From: Zasmidium citrigriseum
Lineage: Eukaryota; Ascomycota; Dothideomycetes; Mycosphaerellales; Mycosphaerellaceae
DNA: 64,000 bases
Direction of reading: 5' to 3'
Assembly (NCBI GenBank): GCA_002786025.1
Contig: NHNW01000009.1
Span: 953,027-1,017,026, forward strand
The notes below the pieces were generated by a model. The model saw only the letters and a program-made list of their open reading frames with translations. It was not told the origin of the DNA and searched no databases. The position numbers and the translations under genes were made by a program. Shown in pieces: positions 42,050 to 54,330 of this stretch; position 1 is the stretch's first letter; every line of letters begins with the position of its first letter.

Positions 42050-45000
42050 GGTAGAGGTCGAGGTCTAAGGACTAGGCGAGAGTAGAGTCGTTAAGGCTCT
42101 TATTAATAGTAGCGCTAATAGTAGTTTTATCTATACTAGACTAGCTAAGGAGCTATAGATCTAACCTACTAAGGAAGCCTCCGCGCCTATAGTAGCCCTT
42201 AATAGATAGCGTCTATAGACCTATAGGATTAGTAGAGTACTACTAAAGGTTAGCGACTCTATAGGTAAGGTATAGAGCTACTTAACCTTCTTAGAGTATA
42301 GCGCTATTTATAGATACTAGCTCGTTCTAGGTATACTATAGCTAGAGTAGTATAACCCGAGTATAGACTTCTCTACTAAGACTATATACTAAAGGAGTAA
42401 GCGCGGCCCTTAATAGTAAAGGGTAGGTATAGTATTAGCTAAGGCCTTCGCTAGCCTAGTAAGAGATACCGCTATACTAATATATATTCTAATAGCGAGG
42501 ATTATAGCTAGTATAGGTAAGATTAAGCTCGAAGGGCTACTATAAGCCTATAGGGAATACGCTAATATATTCTTAATAGAGAAAGGTATAGAATTACCTA
42601 AGTATAGGCTAGATAACCTTACTATAGATATAGAGGAGAGTAAGGAGCCTCCTTAGAGGCTACTCTATCTATTATTAGAGGCTAAATTAGCTATACTTAG
42701 GGACTATATTCGTACTAATCTCGAGAGGGGGTATATCTAGTACTCTACCTCGCTCGCGGGCGTAGGTATTCTCTTCGTAAAGAAGAAGGATAGTACGCTC
42801 TAGCTCTATATAGACTATAGGGGGCTTAATACGATTATAGTTAAGAACCGATACCCCCTACTATTAATCTAGGAGTCGCTAGACTAGCTAGCTAACTACT
42901 AATACTTCTCTAAGCTAGATATCTATAATACCTACTACCGTATTAGGATTTACGAGAGCGACGAGTAGAAGACTATATTCTAGACTAGATATAGCTATTT
43001 TAAGTATATAGTAATACTATTTAGGCTTAGTAATACCCTAGCCTCCTTCTAAGGGTATATTAATCGCGCCCTAATAGACCTACTAGACGTATTCTATGTA
43101 GTCTATTTAGATAATATCCTTATCTTCTCTAAGACTAAGGAGGAATACGAAGAATATATTAACTAGGTATTATCGAGGCTAAGGAGGTATAAGCTATATA
43201 CTAAGCTCTCGAAATACGAGTTCTACTAGTCTAGTATAGACTTTCTTAGGTTTATAGTAAGTAGGGAAGGTATCGTAGTTAACCTAGAGAGGGTTAGAGT
43301 AGTCTAAGAATAGCCTATACTAGCGTCGATAAGGGATATTAGGGTCTTTATTAGCTTCGCGAATTACTACTACTACTTTATATAGGCCTTCTTCCGCCTC
43401 GCTATACCTCTAAACTACTATACTAAGGGAAGCTCGCTAAGTAGAGCGTAGAAGAGAGAAGAATCGAAGTATCTAGACCTCGATAGCGAAGCTTAGGTAG
43501 CGTTTAAGTAACTTAAGTAAGCGTTTATATCTACGCCTATACTACGCTATTTTAACCTAGAGAAGCCTATTCGTATTAAGACTAATACCTCTAGGTACGC
43601 TATATCTAGAGTCCTAAGCTAGTAGTATAAATACGAGGGTAAATTATAGTAGTATCCTATAGGATTCTTCTTAAAGAAGATATCTACTATAGAGTAGAAC
43701 TATAATACCTATAATAGGGAACTTCTAGCTATCGTAGCTACCTTTAAATATTTCTACTACTACCTCGAGAGATTAAGATACTAGGTTAAGCTCCTTATAG
43801 ACTACTATAACCTTAGGGTATTTATAACGACTAAGGCGCTATTAAGACGGTAGGTTCGCTAGGCGGAATAGTTAGTATATATCGATTTTAGAGTTATATA
43901 TTAGCCTAGGAAGGCTAATAAGGCTATAGACGCTCTTAGTAGGCGCCTAGACTATAATACTAAGGGTTATTTAGGGCGGTAGGCGACTAAAAAGAAGAGT
44001 TAGTAGAGCCTAGACTACCTCTAATAGAGGTTCGTAGAGGCTACTTTAAGGCGAGTCCTAGCGTAGGAGGCCGCTAAGGGCCTAAAGACCTACGTATAGA
44101 GGGAAGATTATACCTAGTCTTAGGTAGATACTATTAGGTCGAGCCTACTAGCTAACGAGAGCGCTAGGAAGCTCTAGAAGGCCCTTATAGAAGGTAAGGA
44201 CTTACTATAGAAGCGCTATTAGAAGGACGATAGTAACGTACTATAGTAGAAGGGGCGCCTATATATACCTAAAGGCGTAGACTAACTTAGGGTACTATAG
44301 GAATACTACGACGACCCTCTAGGTAGCTATTTTAGATTTAAGAGGACGATTAAGCTAGCCTAGAGAGCGTTCTACTAGCTAAAGATACGTAAGTATATTA
44401 AGGACTATATACGTACCTACGAGGCCTATAGATAGGTAAAACCTAGGCGCTATACTCTATATAGTAAGCTATACGCTAAGCCGCTACTAAATAGGCTATA
44501 GGAAGACCTAATACTCGATTTTATTATAGACCTACTCCTAAGTAGCCTACTAGAGTAGGTATACGATTCGATTCTCGTAGTTATAGACCGCTTTACTAAG
44601 ATAGCCTACTATATCCTATACTAGAAGGATATTACTACTAAAGGGCTAGCGGACCTATTCCTTCGCGAAGTATAGAGGCTCTATAGTAAACTACGCTCTA
44701 TTACCTTCGACTAGGGCCTAATCTTAACCTTAAAGTTCTAGAGTACTCTCTACGCCTACCTAGGGATTAAGAGGAAGCTTAGTATAGCGTTCTATCCCTA
44801 AACTAATAGCTAGACGGAGCGCTAGAACTAGACGCTAGAGTAGTACCTCCGTACGTATTATAACTATAAGGAGGATAACTAGGCTAGACTACTCTTATCG
44901 GCGGAATTCGTATATAACGATACCTAGAACGAATCTACTAGTATTACCTCTTTCTAGGCGAACTAAGTTAGAGACCTACGAAGGGTAAACTAGCTATAGA

Positions 45001-45610
45001 TAGGGCTAGTCTAGTCTAGTAGTACTAAGGCGGAGGCTATAGTAGACTAGTTACTAGCTACGTAGAAGGCCCTCTAGGAGAGACTAAGGAGAGTTAAGAA
45101 GATATAGGCTAAGTAGTATAATAAGCGGTATCTAGACGTAGGGTTTAACGTAGGTAATATAGTCTACCTATCTAACCGTAATATTAAGATAGCGAGACTA
45201 AGTAGGAAGCTAGACTATAAGTACCTTAGCCTATTCCTAATTACCTATATAGTAAATAAGGTAGTATATACCCTAGATCTACCCGATAGTATAAAGATCT
45301 ACTTAATCTTCTACGTATCGTTACTAGAGAAGGCTAACCTCGATAGGTCTAGGCCGTAGTAGGAGGTAATAAGATATAATATAAAACTAGAGGAGGAGTA
45401 CGACGTATAGACTATTAAGGGCTAGCGCGTCGACTCCTTAGGTAACTAGGAGTATCTAGTAGCCTAGAAGAGCTATAAGAGCGATAAAGATAGTTAGGAG
45501 CTAGCGGTATATATTAGCGAGGTAGCTATAAAGGTATATAAGGCTAGAGTAGCTAGGGAGTTAGGGAAAGGGGGCTATAAGCGGCGTAGAGGGCTAAGGA
45601 AGCGCTACTA
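42050..45610 (+). pseudogene. pol remnant: protease region, reverse transcriptase, RNase H, integrase, chromodomain
   Basis: The reverse transcriptase is recognised at about 42780-42860 (IDYRGLNTI, KNRYPL) and by the catalytic box, which now reads Y-L-D-N at 43104-43115, with the second Asp lost. RNase H is marked by IKTNTSRYAIS-like sequence at about 43580, again with Asp to Asn. An integrase zinc-binding half and core lie at about 44300-45050 (LDFIIDLLLS, VVIDRFTKIAYY). At about 45250-45610 come LDLPDSIKIY, FYVSLLEKA and a chromodomain-like EYDV-x-TI to EYLVA. Dozens of in-frame stops come from RIP. A chromovirus of the Ty3/Gypsy group. Confidence 0.85.
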
Positions 45611-45959
45611 AATATATAAAAATAAGATATTTCGTAGAGTTTAATTAATTAGGCGTTAAGGGATATACTATATATACTAGAGTATACTTAAGAAGGTATA
45701 AACCCTTAGACTAGGCTAGTCGCCGCTAGGGAGAAGGATAAAGAGTTAGACTAGACTAGACTAGCTAAGAATAGGTAGGAAAGGGCTAGGTAGGCTTTTA
45801 AAGGGTTCGCGCCCTAAGAATAGGGGATTATAATATAAGGAAAGGGGAATATAGAGTTAAAAATAATATACTAGTACTATTACTACCCGCTATTTAAGGG
45901 CTCTTATACTAAAAGTATAAAGGTATAGCCTAGAGGGACGTAGAGAAGGTAAGAATAGT

Positions 45960-46900
45960 ATATTATAGGGTACCTATATTAATCCTCCTTAGAGAAGACC
46001 TTAGCCTTATCCTTCGCCTACTTAAGGGCGAGTAGACTAGCCCTATTAACGGCTATCGGGGTCGGGAATATAGCTAGAATACGCTAGGCGTAGGCGTCGT
46101 AGTTACTATCCTTACCCTTATAGCGCTACTACTCGACCTTAAGGCGCTCGTTATTAAGCTCCTTAGCTATTATACGTAAATAGGCGCGTAACTAGGAGAT
46201 TACTAGGTCCTTCTCGTCGCTATTACTATTATTTATAGTACTATACTTACGCTTCTTAGAGGAGCCCTAGGTAATATTAGTATAGAATAGTATAGAAAGG
46301 GCTAGATAAATATACCTAGTTACCTAGCTTTAGTACCTTCTTACTAGTCGTATCCTATACGGCTATACTAGGGTACCGAGTTAGGCCGCCGTTACTATAT
46401 ATAGTACCTTACTCGCTAAGAAAAGGTTAGAATAGCCTAGAATATATAAAAGAAGCCTAGTAATAACTTACTTCTCGATATTACTAGTAAAGATAATAAT
46501 CTCGTTAGCTAAGACTTTACTATACTTACTCTCGGCGGCCTCGATCTTATTATAAAGCTTCTACTACTCGTCCTTATTACTCGTAGGGATCTAAAGAAGG
46601 GGTTAGAATAGGCTAGACGAGAGTAGAACTACTAATTCTTACCTAGAAGTAGGTATAGTTATAGTTATAGGAGTACTAGTAGTATTTAGTAACGACTCTA
46701 TTAGGCTTCTTCTTAGTAGAGAGGCGGTAGAGGTCGCGTAAGTCTTCGACCTCGTTAGGCGAGTAGAGGTAGTAGATATATAGATTATCTAAGCCTAGGC
46801 CTTTCTTAGTAGAATTATAGTAGGCGTTCTTTAATATAGTCTTAGCTATAGAGCCTATAGTAGCGACTAGGTAGCGATAGGCGATTAGAGGGAAGTAAAG
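45960..46900 (-). pseudogene. Antisense ORF remnant between pol and the 3' LTR
   Basis: Read on the minus strand, this part has a protein-like frame with fewer stops than the plus strand. A first segment, about 46900-46680, has YRYLVATIGSIAKTILKNAY and LYSPNEVEDLRDLYRLS. A second, about 46275-45975, has GSSKKRKYSTINNSNSDEKD, AKELNNERLKVE and ALLKQAK-like charged helix. It resembles a nuclear or DNA-binding protein in composition, but I recognise no family. Stops are TAG/TAA at places where CAG, CAA or TGG could have stood. Confidence 0.5.
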
Positions 46901-47134
46901 TAAAGGATAGGCTTAGGCTAGGCTATTAATAATACTAGCTAGCTATAGTTAGCTATTAGCTATATAAGGGGGGGTTAGAAAGGCCTAGCCTAGGCTAGAT
47001 AGGAACTTATAGATAATAGATAGTATTATAAAGAAGAGAAAGGAATCGAAAGATTTCGCTAGCTTTATACGCTGCGCGCTAAGTACGGAAACTTCTACGA
47101 ATATATAATTTTTAAGGACTAGGACGATCCTCCT

Positions 47135-47149
47135 TAAGGGGAGGGGGGT
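47135..47149 (+). other. Polypurine tract of the retrotransposon
   Basis: AAGGGGAGGGGGG lies immediately before the 3' LTR, the expected primer for plus-strand DNA synthesis. It contains no CA or TG and so survived RIP. Confidence 0.75.
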
Positions 47150-47151
47150 AA

Positions 47152-47351
47152 TATTATAAGCCTAGGCCTACGTAACGAAGCCCGCGGCTAGCCTAGCTAA
47201 TTCTAGGCCTAGCTAGCCTTAGCGTACGTAAGGTTTTCTCTAGATCCGATCTCTCTCTCCTTTCGACTTCTCTATCGATTCGAGTCGTACTATTTTTACT
47301 CGTATATTACTATTCTCGCTTTTACTTACGGCTTTCTACCTAAACCTTATA
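47152..47351 (+). repeat. 3' LTR (200 bp)
   Basis: Begins TATTATAAGCC and ends AAACCTTATA. It keeps CG at about eight places where the 5' LTR has TA, and has TA at one place where the 5' LTR has CG (positions 6-7). Confidence 0.85.
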
Positions 47352-49425
47352 GCTATCTATAGGCATATAATAGAAATAAAGGCCGCGGGAATATCTAGTA
47401 GTTAGTTTCTAAGGAACGATAGTAATAGTAGCTCTAGGAGGCTAAGAGCGATAATCGCTACGTACGTAAGAACGCTATAGCTAATCTTTATAAGTATAAT
47501 ACTACTAGCTATATTATAGAGATAGCCGCTAGCGTAGTAGTACCTAACCTATATAGCTAGTATCTTCGCGCTAGCTATAGCCTATATCGGGTATTAGCGA
47601 ATAACGAAAGCGTTATCTATACCTACTATAAGTATAAGAATAAGCTAGTCTATACTAATATACGAGTTATTAGGGTTATTCTACTACTAATAAGAACGTA
47701 GTATTATTAAGCTAGCTAAATGCTATTAAACGATATAGGCGTAGATAAGCTATTCTAACGTTCGCTAGTATTAGAGGTATAAAGCCTTAGGTAATATATA
47801 TAAACTAGTATCCTATTTCCTATACTAACGCTTTCTAATATAAGGCGTCCGTTAGGGAGTTTAAGACGCTACTACGAGTATTAAATAGTAGTACCTAGGA
47901 GATTCTATAGGAGAATCGGTATCTATAAGATCGCCTTATAGTAGTAGAGCGTTAGATAGGTAGCGTAATTAACTAGCTTTAGAGCTCGATTACCGTTAGT
48001 AACGATATAATATATTTCGCTTAGAAGGCCTACTAGAAGGTATTTCTAGGGATAGTATATCGAATACTACCCTCGTAGATAAGGCTTAATATATTTAAGA
48101 GGCGAGTTAGTATAAGGTACGAAGAATTATTATAGTAGACTAGTATTATTATATATAATAGACGAACGAAAGCTATCGAATATATAAAGTTAGGCTCGTT
48201 ATTTTAAAACTTTATATAAAATTAAGTCGTAAAGTAGATAGCGACTAATTTCGTAAGGAACTAAGGTATATTAGGTAATCTAATTACTCTAGAATAATAA
48301 TAACTATATTAGTATATACTATATCGAGTCTAGAGTCTCCTTAACGATAATAGGGACTTACTATTACTATAGTAGTAGTAGCGAGGTTAAATCCTATACG
48401 TTTTTTACTATCCTAAGTAACCCTAGCTACCTTAGGTATAGAACGGATATCCGCTTTAGGAAATCCGCTTACTTAAGATCTCTAACTAGTAGTTAGAGAT
48501 CGTTAGCGCTTCTTCTACCCGTAATTAATTAATCTTCCTCCTAAAACTATACTCCTCGTATACGCGTCTACTTCTTATAAGATCTATAGGCGATTTCTAG
48601 AATATATTAAATAAGTAGTAGCGAGACTACGTTAATTAGCTTCGTAATTAAGAATATCTCGAGCTCGACTAAGTAAAAGACTATACTACGCTTCTCTATA
48701 TATATCTCCTCTACCTTCGATAAAGTACGATCTAAATAGTAAGCTAATAAGTATATAATAACCTTTATCGCTAATAGGAACTAGAAAGCGCGCTAGTACG
48801 TATATATTAGCTACGTAACCCGCGCCTTAGCTATAAGACTCGATACGTATTATTTTAGTACTAACCTTTCCTATTTTAACCTAATAAGGAACGACGATAA
48901 TACCTATACTACCTTAGCTTCCTTACTCTAGACGACGCTACCTATAGGATAGAGTACGAATTAAGGAGTATATATAGATAGAACGTTTAAAAGCTATAGC
49001 TAATTCTATTTATAGATCTTAATACGTACCTCTCGCCTAAGACTATTAGGCTCTACTAAGACGCCCTTCCCCTCCTCGTATACTATAATATATCTACTAT
49101 TAGTAAAGAGCTCGATTAGAGTACTTATAGGATCAAATTCTTAAAGTTATAGGTAGCGCTCTAGGTATAACGTATAAACTAACGTAGTATCTATACTATA
49201 TAGTTACTAGCGTATATACGGGGATTAGCTTAGGATATCTTATATTATAGTCTACTTAGGGACTTACTCCCTAGGTACGTAATAGAAGAGGTAGAGTAAA
49301 AAGAAACGCCTACTAGATTATCCTTCCCCGAATAATACGTAATAGTAAGTAGTAGAGAAGAGTAGTATTATAAATATTAAAGAGGCCTATATAAGTAAAA
49401 AGATAGATAATAGTAGCAATCGTAC
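47352..49425. other. Unidentified RIP-degraded sequence
   Basis: Contains stretches with coding-like periodicity on both strands broken by TAG/TAA, but no motif I can name. A near-palindrome (ATCTCTAACTAGTAGTTAG) occurs at about 48479 and again at about 54943, suggesting a repeat family member or transposon end. Confidence 0.4.
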
Positions 49426-49477
49426 TAAAAAGGTTATATCGAAATATAGTAAAGCTAGCTCCCCTATTTTAATATAT

Positions 49478-49542
49478 ACTAACCCTAGGAATCGAACCTA
49501 GTAGGACTAATATCGCGATACTAACTAGGCTACTAGGCTAGT
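49478..49542 (-). pseudogene. RIP-altered tRNA or tRNA-derived element, copy 1
   Basis: The minus strand has a T-arm and B box (GGTTCGATTCC with 5-bp stem CTAGG/CCTAG), an A-box-like TAGCCTAGTTAG, and 7-bp ends ACTAGCC/GGTTAGT that pair with one G-T wobble. At 65 nt it is short for a functional tRNA and the middle does not give a sure anticodon. It is probably a SINE-like or decayed tRNA copy. Confidence 0.5.
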
Positions 49543-49685
49543 TAATAGAAACTAAAGCTCGCTATTAGATATATATACGTAAATAAGTAGTAGAGTTATA
49601 AAAAAGATTAACGAGCTAACGTTATAAAAACGATAAAAAGGTTATATCGAAAAGCGGTAAGGCTAGCTCCCCTATTTCGATATAT

Positions 49686-49750
49686 ACTAACCCTAGGAAT
49701 CGAACCTAATAGGACTAATAGCGCGGTACTAACTAGGCTACTAGGCCGAT
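49686..49750 (-). pseudogene. RIP-altered tRNA or tRNA-derived element, copy 2
   Basis: Same layout as copy 1, 208 bp away. The B box is kept and the A-box-like TAGCCTAGTTAG is kept, but the terminal pairing is weaker (ATCGGCC against GGTTAGT). Confidence 0.45.
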
Positions 49751-49760
49751 TAATAATACT

Positions 49761-51895
49761 ATAAGATATTTAAAGGTTATATACCTTAATAAAGCCTATC
49801 TAGAGCTCTTTCTTATAATAAGGGAGCTATAAGTTACTTACGAAGACTTTTAATAATTCGCTATAGCTAGTTATAGTTTATATATAAGATAGCCTCCTCG
49901 ATTCGAGCGTTATATTTCCTCTTATATAATATATAGTATATATAGGCTTAAGGGAGGTTATCGCCTACCTACCTTACGTTAGCCGAGTAGGTCTAATAAG
50001 AAACTCCTTATTACCTATAAGACGAGTATAGCGAGACTATAGTAACGCTACTATCTATTAATTCGATCTAAAAGATATAATACTATCGCTTCTTATTAGA
50101 AGCCCTTAGCCTTTCCTAGAAGAAAGCTAAGTAGCTCTACTAGTCTAATAGGCTACCTTTAATAAATACTAGTAATACTCGCGAGCTAGTATTACCTTTC
50201 CGTTATTTCGAGTAATCTAATACGCTTAATTACCTTATAGCCTAGGATATAGTATTATCCCTACTCTTATTCTTATAAGTTAGTACTAGATCTCGTTCGA
50301 AATCCTATATAGGCTAAGCTAGAGGCTAGTAAGAACGATAGGCTAAGCCTAAATCGTTTAACGGGCTAAGAGAAGGCTTTAAAACGTTAGTAGATAGCTC
50401 TAATAAACTATATATAGTACTATCGTATAGTAGAAGTAGTTATAGTAGAGGGTAGTTAGACGTTTCTATAGTAGTTAGGCTCGAAGATATTCCTAACGTA
50501 GTATTAGCTAGCTTACTTAAGCTATCTAGTATATAATAATAATATCGACGAGAATTAGAGGCTATAGAGTCTCGTTCCTATATCGAGACTTCTATAAGCT
50601 AGGGCTTCTCGACTAGCTCCCTTTTATAGACTACTATATCTCTCTAGAGGTACTCTTATATAAACGAGTTAATATTATCGTTTAGAGTATCGCTATCGTT
50701 ATCGTTATTAAAGTAGTAGAATAAACTAGTACGCTAATATATAGGAAGAGGACTACTAGATTATATTTTAATATTATTAAGTAGCGTTTATAACGTATAA
50801 GACGGATTCTATAAGAGTAGCCGCTAGGTACGAGTTCGCGAAGGAGCTAGCGGATACTATAGTAGCTACTATAGCTTCGATTCTATAATCTAATTAGACC
50901 TTAGTATTAGATACTAACCTAGTCTCTATAGGCTAACTATATATAATAACTTCTAACTTTACCTTTATAGAGATCTTTAGCTCGCTTATAAAATTAGAGT
51001 TAGGAAGATAGCCTAGTTCTTATTCTTATAGCTATCTTATCTATAACGTATCGCCGCTTAAGCCTAGGTCCCCTTAGTCTAAATCGGAGTCCTTACTATA
51101 TTATAGGGTATATAGACTATATTAGATCTTATACTAGGTTACCTATAGACTAGTAGGTTACTTACCTAAACCTCTCCTATACTTACTTAAGAAGTTAACC
51201 TTCGTCTAGTCTAAGATCTAGCTATATACTATAAAGAAGTTAGCCCTAAGCTTACCTACGTACTTGTCCTCCTAGGTAATAAGGACCTTACTAGCTAAAC
51301 TACCGACTATTTTATAAGTTAGTAAAGATCTCCTACTACTACTATAGTTTCTATACTTACTAATTCCCTCGATCTATAGCTATAAGGTTAGTATAATCTA
51401 CTTAATCTTAATACTAAGCTCCTCGTTATAGTATTCCTATAGGTAGTCCTCCTCTATTACTACGTAGGCTATAACGATACGACGCGTACCCTATAGTATT
51501 CTAACTACCTTTATTCCGTATTACTTCTAGGTCTCTTTAGCCTTAGCTATCGTATACTCGCTAGCGGTACGCTTTATAGCTACGTATATTATCTAGTCTT
51601 TATAGGAGCTAGTAGGATTAAAGACGATATTCTTATAGTCGCTATAGATATAGTAGGGGTAGGTTATAACGAAGTAGATAGGCTTAGTACTATAGAGCTC
51701 GTCTAATAGTAGATATATAATTCTTATAGCGTTAGTAATATTAGATCGAAAGTTATAGAGGGAAATACTTATAGTAAGTCGCTCGCTAGCTTTAATATAC
51801 CTACTCTAATAGTTATTATAACGAATAGATATTCTAATAGTATAGCTATCTACCTTACTAAAGCTTAGATAGTAGGAGCGCGCTCTCGCTATCGC
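49761..51895. other. Unidentified RIP-degraded sequence
   Basis: Several minus-strand stretches (for example about 51300-50980: VGSLASKVLIT, GKLRANFFIVYS) look like decayed protein-coding sequence. I cannot name a family and find no LTR or terminal repeat. Confidence 0.35.
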
Positions 51896-51899
51896 CGCT

Positions 51900-53095
51900 A
51901 ATTAGCTAATTCGCTACTTACGGAGGTTTATTAATAAGGCGAGTAATATATATAGGCGCCTACTACTTAAATTAATAGCTTTAGCCCCTAAATTTCCTCT
52001 TAGATATACCTACCTCCCTACCTACCTTCTACTATATCCTTAAGCTACTTTAGTAGCCTTCTTTCTCCTTTACTATCTAGCTTAAGCTTTAGTATATACT
52101 TATCCTTTTTAACCTTTTCCTCTATCGCTAACCTTACCTAGATATATCTAGCGCCTATAGAGCCTCTACTAAGCCTACTAATACGCCTAAGCGCGATATT
52201 ACCTAGGTTACTACTACCTAAGGTAACGCTTACTCTACTAATAACTAGTCTACTATCTAGCTTAGTAGCCTTTCGAGTACTACCTTCTCTAATTAGGTCG
52301 CTACTACTATCGTAGCTAGTACTATTTAAACTCTCGTAGCTAGTACTAAGAAGACTCTTGCCTATAAGTCTACTAGTAGTATAGTACTACGTAAGTAGCT
52401 TAAGCGTAAGGCGAGTAAGATAGCTAGAGACGACTATAACGAAGATAATAAGGCTAGCGAAGACGACGATAACCGTAAGATCCTACTCGACCTATACGTT
52501 AAACTACTACGTAAGTATAAGGATAGCGAGTACTAGGTATACTATATATTTCTATTATTAGAACCGAGCTTTACTAACTTTCTATAGATAGAGGCGATTA
52601 TAGATAGGATAGAAGATAGCTAGGGTAACGTATATATCGTCCCTATCGATATCCGTCTAGTCCTATATCTAGGAGTCGATACTACTATCTAGTTTACCTA
52701 CTAGTACTACGTACTCCTACTAGGTATCCCTCTCGCTAACTACCGCCTCTCTACCCCTAACTACTATACCGACTAGCTCCCTAGTATTAGCTAGTACTAG
52801 GATAGTCCTAACTACCTCTTCGCCTACGCTATACCTACTAATAGCCCTCTAACTCCCTAGATTCGTAGCTACTATATACTAGAGTACTAGGCTACCCTCT
52901 ACCTAAATACTCTATATAATATCTAGTAAAGTATTAGTAGACTAAGAGAAGTAGATTAGGAGGCTTAGATACGGCTCGAGATTAATTAGGCTATACTATA
53001 CTTAATAATAATATAATTAGCTTAAGATATAAGGTCTTAAGTAGATACTTAAGATATAAGGTCTTAAGTAGATAGTAATAAGAATACCCTATTTC
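51900..53095 (+). pseudogene. Decayed gene, copy A of a tandem pair
   Basis: Paralogous to 53180-54330. Shared landmarks are CTAGCTTAAGCTTTAGTA, CCTTTTCCTCTATCGCTAAC, AAGTAGCTTAAGCGTAAGGC, a TAAGTATAAGGA/GAGCGAGTACTAGG box (52511 versus 53761) and a 3' end with GATATAAGGTCTTAAGTA. The plus-strand translation keeps protein-like blocks (KYKDSEY, LLLEPSF, VPIDIRLVLYLGV) between stops. The family is unknown. Confidence 0.6.
53010..53070. repeat. Short tandem duplication, about 28 bp x 2
   Basis: CTTAAGATATAAGGTCTTAAGTAGATA occurs twice in a row at the 3' end of copy A. A single related version lies at the end of copy B (about 54268). Confidence 0.7.
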
Positions 53096-53179
53096 TTATA
53101 ATAATTCCCTATATCCCTCTTATACGTCTATATTCTAATTTCCCGTATCTTCTTATATATCTCTTATTCTCGTAACTTA

Positions 53180-54330
53180 CGCGCCTTCCTTAAGACTTAT
53201 TAATAAGCCGAGAGACGTATACTAGCGCTACTACTTTAAAAGCGATAGCTTTGCCCCTAAAATTTCTCTCTAAATATACTATCTTCTAATCCTCCTACTA
53301 CCTACTCTATTAAGTACCTTTAGTAGTACTTCCTCTCTTCTAGTATCTAGCTTAAGCTTTAGTAAGTACTTATTTTTCTCGACCTTTTCCTCTATCGCTA
53401 ACTATTCCTTATAGCTATAGCTACGCCTATCGAGAGGCTAGATACGCTTATTACGACTAACGCTCCTAACTATAATACTACTTTATCTTATACCTAGTCT
53501 ACCGCCGCTTAGTCCGCTAATACTCCGTCCGCTAATACCTAGTCTACTACTACCTTATCGAGTAATAACCTAGCTAATTAGATTACTATCTACGCTATAC
53601 GTCGCGTTAGTACCCCTACTACCTATAAGTCTACTAGCGGTAAGGCGCTATATAAGTAGCTTAAGCGTAAGGCGAGCGAGATAGATCTAAGTAACGACGG
53701 CTACCTAGACTTCGACGACGAACGCTCGATTATTATCGACGACGTAGCGATTCTACTTTATAAGTATAAGGAGAGCGAGTACTAGGTATACTATACTTTT
53801 CCCTTACTAGAACCGAGCTCTACTAAACTTAACTAGATACCTACGATTATAGATAGGTTATTAGATAGCGATAGTATTATCTACGTCTTCCCTATCGATA
53901 TTTATATCGTCCTCTACCTAGGTTAAACTAAAGTTACGCTCTACTATAAGTATCGTATATTACCTAATACCTTTAACCCTAACTACTATCGCCTCCCTCC
54001 TATTAACTATATCGATAACGACCTCCTAGGTACTAGCTAGTACTAGGATAGCCCTAGCTATATCTTCGCCTACTATATAGGTAATATAGGCGCTACGTCT
54101 AGCGCTAAGCGCCTTAGACTTATCTACTAGGCCTAGTTAGAGACGTTTCTAAATACGCCTTACGATATAATATAAGGCTTTAGTCGAATTAGAAGAGTAG
54201 AGTAGGAGATATAGTAATACCCTAGAGTTTTTAGGTAGCGCTATACTTAAGAATAATATAATAAGATTAGGATATAAAGTCTTAAGTAAATAAGAATAAG
54301 AGAGATACTTACGAACCTATAATTCCTTTC
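53180..54330 (+). pseudogene. Decayed gene, copy B of a tandem pair
   Basis: Aligned with copy A at an offset of about 1250 bp. Protein-like blocks include KYKESEY, PLLEPSS, FPIDIYIVLYLG and DSPSYIFAYY, separated by TAG/TAA. The divergence between copies is large and includes many non-RIP differences, so the duplication may be old. Confidence 0.6.

Larger units (their letters stand above)
40530..47351 (+). mobile_element. RIP-degraded Ty3/Gypsy chromovirus retrotransposon, full length
   Basis: A 6.8-kb element with two 200-bp LTRs, a gag zinc knuckle, pol domains in Gypsy order (protease region, reverse transcriptase, RNase H, integrase), a chromodomain-like end and a polypurine tract before the 3' LTR. 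The bases just outside the LTRs, GCCGT on the left (40525-40529) and GCTAT on the right (47352-47356), look like a 5-bp target duplication differing only by CG versus TA. All coding frames are broken by TAG/TAA stops from RIP, so it cannot move by itself. Between pol and the 3' LTR lies an antisense frame. Confidence 0.9.
49426..49760. repeat. Tandem 208-bp repeat carrying a tRNA-like sequence
   Basis: AGGTTATATCGAAA occurs at 49431 and 49639, and the tRNA-like parts at 49478 and 49686, all offset by exactly 208 bp. The shared unit also includes GCTAGCTCCCCTATTT. Confidence 0.75.

Noticed and set aside
45700..45830. Microsatellite-like runs such as TTAGACTAGACTAGACTAGC
   Set aside because: Short TAG/CTA runs are expected when CA and TG have become TA and are found throughout the block.
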